Positions 1 through 9,126 of a stretch of DNA of 17,489 nt are shown in pieces. This stretch comes from CAYSIX01 sp964431205 (lineage in GTDB: Bacteria > Planctomycetota > Phycisphaerae > Phycisphaerales > Phycisphaeraceae): NCBI GenBank assembly GCA_964431205.1, contig CAYSIX010000070.1, positions 1 to 17,489 of the forward strand, in the 5' to 3' direction. Made by a program: the position numbers and the translations under genes. The notes below the pieces were generated by a model. The model saw nothing but the letters and a program-made list of their open reading frames with translations. It was not told the DNA's origin and did not search any database. Positions within the stretch are counted from its first letter, which is position 1. Every line of letters starts with the position of its first letter.

Positions 1-241
1 CGATCAACGCACGACTGATCGTTATGTTGCATTAAATCTGACGGGGACCACTAGCTCCTGCCCCTCCAAGCCCCTGACGCCGGCCCGCTTGGAACCTAAC
101 CGTCTATTAATGAATTCGCAAGGCCCGTTGCCCACCGGCAGTGGGCGTTGTGTGCCTGGGCTGCCTGCAAATCCGATGATTCATTGGGCACCGTGCCGAT
201 CTTTGGCTTTCTGATTCCATTCCGAGTCCAGACTGAAAGGG
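1..241. other. Intergenic region upstream of the PEP-CTERM gene
   Basis: I see no supportable gene here. The segment holds a hairpin at 65-93 (arms TCCAAGC and GCTTGGA around a 15-nt loop) and a second hairpin at 130-146 (GCCCAC, 5-nt loop, GTGGGC). The stretch 54-84 matches the 3' end of the downstream gene (2222-2252) at 26 of 31 positions, including a TGA at the same place. The frame leading into that TGA is closed by another TGA at 39-41, so it is at most a remnant of a paralogous gene end or a shared terminator element. Confidence 0.5.
54..84 (+). repeat. 31-bp direct repeat, copy 1 (stop-codon/hairpin element)
   Basis: This stretch matches 2222-2252 at 26 of 31 positions without gaps. 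Both copies share GCTCCT at the left and CCCTGACGCCGGC at the right, where TGA is the stop codon in the downstream copy. The eleven codons ending at the first TGA (42-74) read RGPLAPAPPSP, close to the RPFAPHLPRP end of the PEP-CTERM protein. This looks like a trace of tandem duplication of PEP-CTERM gene ends. Confidence 0.5.
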
Positions 242-250
242 GTGGTTCAA

Positions 251-2245
251 ATGATAATGTTCGATCGTCGAATAATCGCAAGCGCGCTGGTCACGGCTGG
301 AAGCCTGCTGCTCGTCGTTGAAGCATCGGCCACCGAGTTTGTCGCGATCAAGATCGCCGACTACCACACGTCTCGGCCCGACGATTCATCGATACCGCTA
401 CTATATGGTGCCCGGTATCCGGTCTACCACAACGGAACGATTGCTTTCAATGACGGCGGGGCTGCCATCTACACTTGGCAGGATGGTCAGATCGCGTTCG
501 AGGACGCGTACAGCACTTTCTTCACACTGCACGAGGATCGGATCGGATTCGGCACGGCCGGCAGCGGCGGAAAGATCTACTTCGAGTCGGAAGACGGCCA
601 CGAACTGATCGTCACCGGCGGCGACATCTACTGCTGGCCGATCGACACCGACTACCCCGGGTTTCGATCGGAGACGATTGAGACGGTTGGGTATCAGCGC
701 CGTGCGTTTGACGTCAAGGGCGAAACCGCCGCGATCGTCGCCAACACCTCTACCTCTCTCACCCATCGGGTTGCCACGCAGTTGTTCGTCTTCAGGAATC
801 CCAACGTGCCCGTCGTGGCGGTGGATTGTCCGCACGAGCACATGAAGGATGTGTACCCGCGCTTTATCGCCGAGACGTTTGTTTCCACTCGGCCCGACGC
901 GGACGATTCGTTTCTCACCGAGATCCACACCCCGATCATCGATGGTAATCGCGTCTATTTCACCGGCAACGGTTCGCTCTACTACAACACATTCGATTCG
1001 ACAGGGTTGGTTCCGGATCAGGTGAGGCCGATTTCGCCGGCGGTCTTTCGCGGAAAGAATGTCGCTGGCGAAGCGGGCAAGGTGATGGCGCACGTCTACA
1101 ACACCGGCATCTCGGTGGATGAGGGCCAGGTGGCATTCTACGGCGTCATGACCGACGACCTTTTCAGCAACGTCCCTGGAGAGCTAGGACTCTTCCTGTA
1201 CGATAGTGCGAGCGACCAGGTAAAGGCACTGCAAGTTCAGGACGATTCGATGCCCGGCCTGCAGGACGGCGAGACCTTCCAGAGTCCAGGGACTTTGGCC
1301 ATGCACGATGGCAACGTCGCTTTCACCTTCGATACCGAGTTTCCAGGTGGTCCGTTTGAGCGGCTGGGCGTGGTCTGGGACGATGAAGTCACCACGGTGC
1401 TGACGCCGGGCCAGAGGATCAACGGACTGGAGTTATTCGATGTGCAGTTGGAGGAAGGTGCGGTCGGCGACGATGGCTTCGTCGCTGGGTTGCGCCTGGG
1501 ACCTTTCATGCGGGAAGCGGTCTATCTGTTCAAGCCCACCGAACAGGTCGAGCCGGGAACGAGCGTCGCGACGCAGGTGCCGGCCGGGCCGGCCGGTCAG
1601 GGCGTGACCATCGAGTTCGATCAGGTGACTCAGTCTGGCGCGTTCAGTGGGGAATACTCGCCCACGGACTACGAGAATCTCACCGATGAACTTCGTGATT
1701 CGATCGATTTTCTGATACCGACGGATCCGGTACAGCTTTGGGACTTGAACTTCTCCGGTGAGTTCGAGGGTAACGCTCGTCTCGTGTTCACCTATGACGA
1801 CAGTGATTTGATCTCGGATGAGTCTGTTCTACAGATTTACCATCAGCTTTCGGACGGCGCGTGGGAGGTCTTGCCGAAACTGGATCAGGACATCGATGCC
1901 AATACGATCACGGTCGAGACCGGCAGCTTCTCGCCGTTTATTGTCGGTTCTGTTTCCGAACCCCTCATCGGCGACGCGGATGGCGACGGCGACGTGGACG
2001 CGTTCGACCTGGGCATCTGGCAGACTCAGTTCGGCACGTTCGGCGAAGACCTCAGCGCGGACTTCGATGACGACGGCGACGTGGACGCGTTCGACCTGGG
2101 CCTGTGGCAGACGAACTTCGGCACAGGCGTGGACGACAGCGGCGTGCCCGAGCCGTCCTCGGTTGTCTTGCTGGGCGTTGCCGGGATCGGGCTTCTCATC
2201 CGCCGCCATTTGCGGCCGTTTGCTCCTCACCTCCCAAGACCCTGA
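251..2245 (+). CDS. Secreted PEP-CTERM protein with two dockerin-like repeats
   Basis: A 664-residue exported protein of unknown function. ATG 251 is preferred over the in-frame GTG at 242 because GAAAGGGG (235-242) sits 8 nt before it. An N-terminal signal peptide (hydrophobic, ending ASA before TEF) leads into a long beta-rich body with recurrent DGQIAF / EGQVAF / DGNVAF motifs, suggestive of a propeller-like fold. A Ser/Thr-rich beta domain ending TVETGSFSPFIVG follows. Residues about 574-626 contain two dockerin-like Asp/Gly repeats (DGDVDAFDLG), normally calcium-binding. VPEP at 632-635, a hydrophobic helix and RRHLRP form a PEP-CTERM signal, which in known systems directs export, cleavage by an exosortase and surface display. 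No catalytic motif was recognised. The gene stands alone and converges on the antiporter gene. Confidence 0.9.
   Translation: MIMFDRRIIASALVTAGSLLLVVEASATEFVAIKIADYHTSRPDDSSIPLLYGARYPVYHNGTIAFNDGGAAIYTWQDGQIAFEDAYSTFFTLHEDRIGFGTAGSGGKIYFESEDGHELIVTGGDIYCWPIDTDYPGFRSETIETVGYQRRAFDVKGETAAIVANTSTSLTHRVATQLFVFRNPNVPVVAVDCPHEHMKDVYPRFIAETFVSTRPDADDSFLTEIHTPIIDGNRVYFTGNGSLYYNTFDSTGLVPDQVRPISPAVFRGKNVAGEAGKVMAHVYNTGISVDEGQVAFYGVMTDDLFSNVPGELGLFLYDSASDQVKALQVQDDSMPGLQDGETFQSPGTLAMHDGNVAFTFDTEFPGGPFERLGVVWDDEVTTVLTPGQRINGLELFDVQLEEGAVGDDGFVAGLRLGPFMREAVYLFKPTEQVEPGTSVATQVPAGPAGQGVTIEFDQVTQSGAFSGEYSPTDYENLTDELRDSIDFLIPTDPVQLWDLNFSGEFEGNARLVFTYDDSDLISDESVLQIYHQLSDGAWEVLPKLDQDIDANTITVETGSFSPFIVGSVSEPLIGDADGDGDVDAFDLGIWQTQFGTFGEDLSADFDDDGDVDAFDLGLWQTNFGTGVDDSGVPEPSSVVLLGVAGIGLLIRRHLRPFAPHLPRP
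1984..2101 (+). repeat. Two identical 31-nt units within dockerin-like repeats
   Basis: The 31 nt at 1984-2014 recur exactly at 2071-2101, a spacing of 87 nt (29 codons). Each copy encodes the core DGDVDAFDLG of a dockerin-like calcium-binding loop. Identity at the DNA level, including third positions, suggests recent duplication or gene conversion of the repeat unit. Confidence 0.85.
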
Positions 2246-2252
2246 CGCCGGC
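2222..2252 (+). repeat. 31-bp direct repeat, copy 2 (at the stop codon of the PEP-CTERM gene)
   Basis: Partner of 54-84 (26/31 identical). It contains the stop codon TGA at 2243-2245 and the CGCCGGC that follows it. Confidence 0.5.
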
Positions 2253-2273
2253 TTGAATGGGATGGATTTTTCT
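2231..2273 (+). terminator. Possible terminator overlapping the PEP-CTERM stop codon
   Basis: An imperfect hairpin pairs TCCCAAG before the stop with CTTG...TGGGA after it. It is followed by a run of five T at about 2267-2272. The stem is imperfect and includes coding sequence, so this is a tentative Rho-independent terminator for the plus-strand gene. Confidence 0.3.
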
Positions 2274-2660
2274 ATCGGTTCACAACGAGCAAGATGTGCA
2301 AGACCAATGGCACGCGTGAGGTGATTGTGGATGGCGGCGCTGGCCTTGCCACCCTGCTGCGGTGCGCAGTAAGCGGACGACGTGGCGAACAACGCGACTG
2401 AACAGTGGATAGCGGAGCTGAACCTTCAGCAAGCGTACTTTCTGATCGATCCGCGCCGGAGCGAACCGCCGAGCGCGGGCGACGGGCTGATCGTGGTGCT
2501 GCCCAGCGTTCATCTCTCCCGCTGCTTCTCCCACGTCACCGGCAGGCCCCGTCCGGGCTTGTGCGGGCGAATGGTATCCGGCTCATCGCCCCGCGGGATC
2601 GCCTCCACGATGTCATCTGACGATCGCCTCGATGCGCGTCCGGTTGGCACCGTTCGCGGT
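2246..2660. other. 415-bp convergent gap without a convincing gene
   Basis: This lies between the ends of two converging genes. Several short open frames exist on both strands but none has a recognised family, a good ribosome binding site or a clear start. The most protein-like is a minus-strand frame from about 2632 to a TGA at 2510-2512, about 40 codons, containing VEAIPRGDEPDT and LPVTWEKQRER. It could be a gene stub. A plus-strand frame from 2382 (MANNATEQWIAELNLQ) resembles the start of some cupin-like proteins but does not continue as one. I treat the region as probable decayed sequence. Confidence 0.4.
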
Positions 2661-4472
2661 TCAGTTGGCTTCCGTCGTCAGCGTCTGGCGCAGTCGGTCG
2701 ATCTCGGTCGGGATGCGGTCGGAGTCGGCGGCCGTCTCCTCGAGCACCAGCCTGGTCAGCGCCGCGGCCGACTCGATCTCATCGACGACCGTGACGCCCG
2801 CGCCGACCTGGCGGATGGCCCTGGCCTCGCGCAGGTAGCGTGTGCGGACCATCAGCCGGATGTCCGGGTTCAGCTTGCGGACCTCGGGCACGAGCACGTG
2901 GTAGTCGGACGAGTGCGGCGTGGTCAGCACCAGGTGTGAGGCCCGCTTGATCCCCGCCTGCTCGAGCAGCTCGCTTCGCATCGCGTCGCCGAAGATCGCG
3001 GTGCGGCCCTCGCCGGCCAGCCGGGTCACCGTGTCGATGTTCAGGTCGATGATCACGGTCTCCATGCCCGCCTCGCGCAGCAGCCGATCGACCTGCTGCC
3101 CGACGGGCCCGTAGCCGACCACGATCGCCAGGCTCTTCTCGGCCTCGCGCACGCGACGCATGCCCCCGACGTTGAGCTTGCGGGCACGGCGCTCGGCCCG
3201 GCGGTTGAGCATCGCCCACAGCTTCGGTCGGCCACGGAGGCGCGCCTCCAGCGGATCGACCAGGCTGAACAGGAGGGGATTGAGCGTGATCGAGACCAGC
3301 GCCGTGGCGATCAGGATGTGCATGCCCGCTTCGGGAAGCAGCTCAAATTTGCGCGCCAGCTCGCCGACGATGAAAGAGAACTCACCGATCTGCGCCAGCG
3401 CGATCGCGACCGTGATCGCCGTGTGCGAGGGGTAGCCCAGGATCGCCACGATCGCCAGCGCCGCGATCGGCTTGGCCAGCATCACGATCCCCAGGCCCGC
3501 CAGCACCATCGCCGGCTCGTCGATGAGGAATCGCGGGTCGAACAGCATCCCCACCGCCACGAAGAACAGCACCGCGAACGCGTCGCGCATCGGCAGCGCG
3601 TCGATACCGGCCTGCTGACTCACCGGCGATTGCGCCACGACCATCCCGGCCAGGAACGCGCCCAACGCCACCGACGCCCCGAACACCACCGACGCGCCCG
3701 TCGCCACCGCGATCGACAGCACCAGCACCGTCAGCGTGAACAGCTCCCGCGATCGCAGCCGCGTCACCGCCACCAGCACCCACGGCACGATCTTCGACCC
3801 CAGCACGTACAGCACCAGCACCATCACGACGAGCTTGGCCAGCGCGATCAGCAGCGCGATCGTCCAGTGCGTGCCCGCCTGGGCCCCGGCCTCGACCGCC
3901 TCGTGCACCGACACCCCCGCCAGAGCCGGGATCAGCACCAGGATGATCACCGTGAAGATGTCCTCGACGATCAGCCAGCCGACCGCGGCGTGCCCCGCCG
4001 GCGTGTTCAGCTTCTGATGGTCCGTCAGCACGCGTACGAGCACGACCGTGCTCGCCACCGCCATGGCCATGCCCAGCACGAGCCCCGCCGTCGGCGCCAG
4101 ACCGAACAGACGGAACACGACCAGCCCCGCGATCGTCGCCGTCACGCTCTGCACGATCGCGCCCGGGATCGCGATGTTCCGCACCGCCAGCAGGTCCGAG
4201 AGGTGAAAGTGCAGCCCCACGCCGAACATCAGCAGGATCACCCCCAGCTCGGCGAGCTGCGGCGTCAGGCTCACGTCCGCGACGAATCCGGGCGTGTACG
4301 GCCCGACGATCACCCCGGCCAGCAGGTACCCGACGATCGGCGAGAGCCCGATCCTCTGCGTGATCAGCCCCATGACCCACGCGGCCACGAACGCCGCGGC
4401 CAGCGTCGTGAGCAACGGGAACTCGAGCATGCTTCCGGCCGCGAGCGTCAAACCAGCCGGTCCGTTGATCAT
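2661..4472 (-). CDS. ybaL: YbaL/Kef-type monovalent cation:proton antiporter (CPA2) with RCK domain
   Basis: A 603-residue inner-membrane protein. Residues about 15-405 form a CPA2 antiporter core of roughly 12 helices. It has the motifs VGYLLAGVIVGPYTPGF (47-63), LGVILLMFGVGLHF (76-89), GWLIVED (165-171, acidic pair E170/D171 of the ion path) and AQIGEF (360-365). Residues about 448-570 form an RCK/TrkA-N Rossmann domain with GYGPVG at 453-458. The sequence resembles E. coli YbaL throughout from Met15 on. Start: Met1 has no Shine-Dalgarno, but TAGAAT lies 6 nt before it on this strand, as in leaderless mRNAs. Met15 (4430) is the alternative and aligns with the YbaL N-terminus. Known Kef antiporters protect against electrophiles by acidifying the cytoplasm. 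A role in the neighbouring stress genes is inferred. Confidence 0.93.
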   Translation of the reverse strand: MINGPAGLTLAAGSMLEFPLLTTLAAAFVAAWVMGLITQRIGLSPIVGYLLAGVIVGPYTPGFVADVSLTPQLAELGVILLMFGVGLHFHLSDLLAVRNIAIPGAIVQSVTATIAGLVVFRLFGLAPTAGLVLGMAMAVASTVVLVRVLTDHQKLNTPAGHAAVGWLIVEDIFTVIILVLIPALAGVSVHEAVEAGAQAGTHWTIALLIALAKLVVMVLVLYVLGSKIVPWVLVAVTRLRSRELFTLTVLVLSIAVATGASVVFGASVALGAFLAGMVVAQSPVSQQAGIDALPMRDAFAVLFFVAVGMLFDPRFLIDEPAMVLAGLGIVMLAKPIAALAIVAILGYPSHTAITVAIALAQIGEFSFIVGELARKFELLPEAGMHILIATALVSITLNPLLFSLVDPLEARLRGRPKLWAMLNRRAERRARKLNVGGMRRVREAEKSLAIVVGYGPVGQQVDRLLREAGMETVIIDLNIDTVTRLAGEGRTAIFGDAMRSELLEQAGIKRASHLVLTTPHSSDYHVLVPEVRKLNPDIRLMVRTRYLREARAIRQVGAGVTVVDEIESAAALTRLVLEETAADSDRIPTEIDRLRQTLTTEAN

Positions 4473-4478
4473 GCGCTG

Positions 4479-4484
4479 ATTCTA
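4479..4484 (-). promoter_or_regulatory. Possible -10 box of a leaderless antiporter transcript
   Basis: TAGAAT on the minus strand ends 6 nt before the ATG of the antiporter at 4472, which would place transcription start at the first codon. There is no Shine-Dalgarno and no convincing -35 box 17 nt upstream, so this is weak. Confidence 0.25.
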
Positions 4485-4520
4485 GCGAGTCGTGGGCGGG
4501 TCCCGTGTTCGCGGCACCGC

Positions 4521-5285
4521 TCAGGCGTTGAATCCGCCGTCGACGTTCAGCGTCGCGCCGGTGATGTAGCTCGCCTCGGGCGAGGCCAGAAACGCGACGG
4601 CCGCGGCGATCTCCTCCGGCTTGCCGTACCGGCCCAGGGCCGTGAGGCTTCGCTGATAATCGGCCGCGGGGTTCTTCGACGCGTCGGCGGGGTTCATCTC
4701 GGTGTCGATCGGACCCGGCTGAACCGTGTTGACCGTGATGCCCCTGGGGCCCAGGTCCCGGGCCCAGCCCTGGCCGAGCAGCTTGGCCGCGGCCTTGCTC
4801 GCGCCGTACGCCGCCCCGCCCGGGAACGGCAGCCGCTCGCCCAGGCACGAGCCGATCGTGATGATCCGGCCGCCCTCGCCCATCCGCCGGATCGCCTCAC
4901 GCGTCACGGCGAATACCGCGCGCACGTTCACGCTCAACTGCCCATCCAGGTGTGACGTGCTCGCCTCCTCGATCGGCGCGGTCTCGAAGACCCCGGCGTT
5001 GTTGACCAGGACGTCGACCCGCCCCCCGAACCGCTCGTCCACCTTCTCAAACATCGCCTTGACCTGCCGCTCATCGGAGACCTCGGCCTGAACGGCGACG
5101 GCCTCGCCGCCCGCCTCCGTGATCCGCTTGACCACCTCGTCGGCGGCGTCCGCCGAGCGGGCGTAGTTGACCACCACGGTGGCGCCCTCGGCGGCCAGCC
5201 GCTTCGCGGTCGCCGCACCGATCCCGCGCGAGCCGCCGGTCACCACCGCCACCTTGCCCTTGAGTCGCCCGTTGTGCTCTGCCAT
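4521..5285 (-). CDS. SDR-family NAD(P)H-dependent oxidoreductase (FabG-like)
   Basis: A classical short-chain dehydrogenase/reductase of 254 residues. TGGSRGIG (16-23) is the cofactor-binding glycine motif, NNAG is at 95-98, and the catalytic tetrad is N120, S146, Y160 and K164 (YGASK). A PGPIDTEM segment (190-197) follows. The C-terminal LNVDGGFNA is typical of complete FabG-like SDRs. Arg/Ser near the first strand suggests NADP(H). The start is ATG 5285 with AGGAAAGGA upstream. The substrate cannot be read from the sequence; small carbonyl compounds are likely given the neighbouring AKR and ene-reductase. Downstream (2661) is the antiporter, 48 nt away. Upstream is the flavoprotein gene, separated by a gap with an AKR gene remnant. 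Confidence 0.93.
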   Translation of the reverse strand: MAEHNGRLKGKVAVVTGGSRGIGAATAKRLAAEGATVVVNYARSADAADEVVKRITEAGGEAVAVQAEVSDERQVKAMFEKVDERFGGRVDVLVNNAGVFETAPIEEASTSHLDGQLSVNVRAVFAVTREAIRRMGEGGRIITIGSCLGERLPFPGGAAYGASKAAAKLLGQGWARDLGPRGITVNTVQPGPIDTEMNPADASKNPAADYQRSLTALGRYGKPEEIAAAVAFLASPEASYITGATLNVDGGFNA

Positions 5286-5360
5286 CGATCCGTTCCTTTC
5301 CTGAGTGAGAGTCGCTTCGTTCCGTTCGGTTCAATTCCGTTGTGTATGGGTCTCTGCCCG

Positions 5361-5435
5361 TTACGCACCGCCTTCGGACGGCGTGGGTGTCTGGCGTGTG
5401 GTGCCGCCGGTGCTCACGCGCTGGATCGGCGGTGC
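5361..5435 (-). pseudogene. C-terminal stub of an aldo/keto reductase gene
   Basis: Reading the minus strand from 5435, 24 codons end in TAA (5361-5363) and encode a peptide containing IQRVSTGGTT. The intact aldo/keto reductase of this window ends with LVQRVSTGGTT plus eleven residues. The DNA match includes 22 identical bases (5404-5425 versus 7275-7296), and the similarity continues weakly on both sides. The stub begins right after the stop codon of the flavoprotein gene (5438-5440) and has no start. I read it as the surviving 3' end of a second AKR gene that was deleted. A short accidental repeat is the alternative. Confidence 0.6.
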
Positions 5436-5437
5436 AT

Positions 5438-7195
5438 TCAAACAGCAGCCGAGCCCGAGGTCGCGCGGTGGCCGGCGGCGATCGCGCCATGGACGAAGGG
5501 CACCGCCATGGAGCCCTCGCCGACAGCGGTGGCGACGCGTTTGACCGAGCCGCTGCGGACGTCGCCGACGGCGAAAATGCCGGGCCGGGTCGTCTCGAGG
5601 TAAGACGGCGGGCGATCGGCGGTCCAGTCAGCGCGAAACCGTCGGTGGCTGACGGCGTCCCGGCCGGTCACGATGAACCCGCGATCGTCGAGCCCGCAGC
5701 AGCCGTCGAGCCAGTCGGTCTGCGGCTCGGCCCCGATCATGATGAACATGGCCGCCGCATCCACCCTGCGAAGGCTGTTCGGGCCCCGCAGCTCGACTTG
5801 CCGCAGCGTCGTTTCGCCGTCGAGCCGTTGCACCTCGCTTCGCGTGATCAGCTCGATGTTCGGCTCGCGCTCGATGCGGTCGATCAGGTAACGCGACATC
5901 GTCTCGGCCAGAGCGTCGCGGCGAATCACGATGTGCACGCGTCTGGCATGTCGGCTGAGAAAGACCGCGGCCTGCCCGGCGGAATTGCCGCCCCCGACCA
6001 CGACCACCGAGGCGTCGCGGCAGTGAATCGCCTCGAGGTGACCCGCGGCGTAATAAACGCCCGCGCCCTCGAACCGACGGCAGCCCTCCGCGTCGAGCCG
6101 ACGATAGCGCGCGCCCATCGCGAGCACGACCGTGCGCGCCTCGACCACCCGCCCGTCGTCCAGCGTCAGCCGCTTGGTCGGGCCGTGGCAGTCGATGTGC
6201 CGGACGGCGACGGGGTTGCAGAGCGTGGCGCCGAACTTGCGGGCCTGGAGCACGGCCTGGCGTGCGAGCTCGGCGCCGCTGATCCCCGTCGTGAACCCGA
6301 GGTAGTTTTCGATCTTGCTGCTGGTGCCGGCCTGACCGCCGGGGGCTGACGCGTCCAGCACCAACACGTTCAACCCCTCGCTGGCCCCGTACACCGCCGC
6401 CGCCAGTCCACCCGGACCGGCGCCGACGACGGCCAGGTCGTACGGCTCGCTCCGCAGGTCGGGCAGCAACCCGATCCGCTTCGCGATCCAGCGGAGGTCC
6501 GGGTTGCGGTGCATTTCGCCCCGCTCCAGCAGCACGGGGATCTCCCGCGACGGCACCTCGAACTCTTCCAGCAGCCGGGCGGCCTGTTCATCGGCCTCGG
6601 TATCACGCCAGACGAAGGGGATCTGGTTCCGCGCAAGAAAATCGCGCATGTGGTAGGTACACGGGCAACTGTTGGGCCCGATCAGTTGCAACTGGCCGTA
6701 GCCGTTGCCCTCCAACCAGGCGCGACGGGCCATGAGCGTGGTGAGGATGAGATCGCCCGCCTCGCTGTTCTCGCGGATGAAGCGGCGGGCGCGCTCGTGC
6801 GTCAGCTCCAGCACGCGGGTCGGCTCGTAGGCCCGGCACTCGGCGACGGTCGGCTCGCCGGTGAACATCGCGGTGTCGCCGATGAACATCCCGCTGCTGA
6901 CCGACGAAAAATAGGTCTGCTGCTGATCGCAGCGGTTGCGGTCGAAAAAGACGACCCGGCCGGACTCGACGACGAAGAACGGCGCGTTCCGCTGGCCGTG
7001 CTCGAACAGCACCTCGCCGGGCGCAAAGCTGCGCGGCTTCGCCATCGGTCGCACGGCTTCGACCAGATGAGCCGGCATCTTCGGAAACAGCACCGGATCG
7101 CTGAGGTCGGCCATGTCGTCAGCCGGCCGCCAGTCGGCGACCGCGGGGCTCGACGCGGCGGTATCGGTTGGATGTTCCGGCGGTTTGACGCTCAT
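5438..7195 (-). CDS. CNBD-glutaredoxin-like-thioredoxin-reductase-like flavoprotein
   Basis: A 585-residue three-part oxidoreductase. Residues about 35-145 form a cyclic-nucleotide-binding domain (FAPGEVLFEHG, VVESGRVVFF, FIGDTAMFTGEPT). Residues about 168-245 form a glutaredoxin/thioredoxin-like middle section. Residues about 252-575 are a thioredoxin-reductase-like FAD/NAD(P)H module with GAGPGG (258-263), GGQAG (286-290), GGGNSAG (401-407) and AVGDVRSG (542-549). The redox CxxC of true thioredoxin reductases is replaced by YYAAGH near 381-386, as is usual in this CNBD subfamily, so it is unlikely to reduce thioredoxin in the standard way. The middle domain carries SCPC at 176-179, which may be redox active. 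The start is ATG 7195 with GAAAGG 7 nt upstream. Its electron acceptor is unknown. Confidence 0.9.
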   Translation of the reverse strand: MSVKPPEHPTDTAASSPAVADWRPADDMADLSDPVLFPKMPAHLVEAVRPMAKPRSFAPGEVLFEHGQRNAPFFVVESGRVVFFDRNRCDQQQTYFSSVSSGMFIGDTAMFTGEPTVAECRAYEPTRVLELTHERARRFIRENSEAGDLILTTLMARRAWLEGNGYGQLQLIGPNSCPCTYHMRDFLARNQIPFVWRDTEADEQAARLLEEFEVPSREIPVLLERGEMHRNPDLRWIAKRIGLLPDLRSEPYDLAVVGAGPGGLAAAVYGASEGLNVLVLDASAPGGQAGTSSKIENYLGFTTGISGAELARQAVLQARKFGATLCNPVAVRHIDCHGPTKRLTLDDGRVVEARTVVLAMGARYRRLDAEGCRRFEGAGVYYAAGHLEAIHCRDASVVVVGGGNSAGQAAVFLSRHARRVHIVIRRDALAETMSRYLIDRIEREPNIELITRSEVQRLDGETTLRQVELRGPNSLRRVDAAAMFIMIGAEPQTDWLDGCCGLDDRGFIVTGRDAVSHRRFRADWTADRPPSYLETTRPGIFAVGDVRSGSVKRVATAVGEGSMAVPFVHGAIAAGHRATSGSAAV

Positions 7196-7231
7196 CGCGT
7201 TGCCTTTCGTTGTCCGTTTGCGATCGTGGTA

Positions 7232-8350
<1,119 letters not shown>

Positions 8351-8402
8351 CGTCAATGCTCCTGATCAAGTGCTTGGGTTGGCGTCAAACGTGATGTCAT
8401 GG

Positions 8403-9077
8403 TCATGCGTTGGAGTCCGACGGTGCCGCCTGCTGTGCCCGCTGGTGCAGCCACTCCCGCCACATCATCGGCAGCCCCGGCGCATCGGCGGCCTTGCGCA
8501 GCGTCGCGGCATCGATCGCCTCGTCCCGGTACAGGCGATTCAACGTGGCGATCGGCAGCGCGCCGTCGGGACGGTCGAGGTGTTCGATCGCATCGCCGGC
8601 CTGCAGCTCGCCCTCGCGGCTGATGGTGAAGTAGAAGCCGGTGTGCCCCGTCTCGATCATGTGCCGCAGCACCCGCGGATCGCCCATGCGGATGGCGAAC
8701 TTGAAGCAGGGCATGCGCGGCTGCGTGACCGTCAGCTCGACCGTGCCAACTCGGAATCGATCGCCGACCCGCACGTCTTGTTCCAGCAGCCCCCGTGTCG
8801 TCAGGTTTTCACCGAAGGCGCCCCACGGCATTTCGATTGATGGAAACGCCTCACGCCACGCCGGATAATGTTCGGCTGGAAACGCATAAACCGCCTTGTC
8901 CGGCCCGCCGTGCACCGTCCGGTCCGCCTGGTCGTCGCCCTCGAGGTTCACGCCGCGCGCCCGCACCGGGCCCTCGACCGGCGTCTTGAAGATCCCCGTC
9001 GCCACCGTGCGGCCCTTCCACGCCACCTGCCGCACGCCGCCGACATTCACCGAAATGACCTTCGCGCTCTCGTTCAT
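8403..9077 (-). CDS. yiiM: YiiM-like MOSC domain protein
   Basis: A 224-residue MOSC protein, the same size as E. coli YiiM. The MOSC core (about 35-165) includes HGGPDKAVYAFPAEHY (56-71), GENLTT (89-94) and QPRMPC (119-124) with the conserved C124 that binds the molybdenum cofactor sulfur. Residues about 172-212 match the C-terminal 3-alpha domain of YiiM. YiiM proteins use Moco to reduce N-hydroxylated compounds such as 6-hydroxylaminopurine. ATG 9077 is chosen because GGGAG precedes it by 8 nt. An open extension to 9197 would overlap the tautomerase gene and is rejected. It sits 49 nt after the tautomerase gene and 52 nt before the AKR, consistent with one operon of detoxifying enzymes. 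Confidence 0.9.
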   Translation of the reverse strand: MNESAKVISVNVGGVRQVAWKGRTVATGIFKTPVEGPVRARGVNLEGDDQADRTVHGGPDKAVYAFPAEHYPAWREAFPSIEMPWGAFGENLTTRGLLEQDVRVGDRFRVGTVELTVTQPRMPCFKFAIRMGDPRVLRHMIETGHTGFYFTISREGELQAGDAIEHLDRPDGALPIATLNRLYRDEAIDAATLRKAADAPGLPMMWREWLHQRAQQAAPSDSNA

Positions 9078-9126
9078 GCGATCGACTCCCATACCGTGAT
9101 CCCTCAGACCGGCGCCGACACGCGAA

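Noticed and set aside
3318..4955. 545-codon plus-strand open frame opposite the antiporter and SDR
   Set aside because: Extremely rich in His, Arg, Gln and Asp with no domain. It is the antisense shadow of two well-supported genes in GC-rich DNA.
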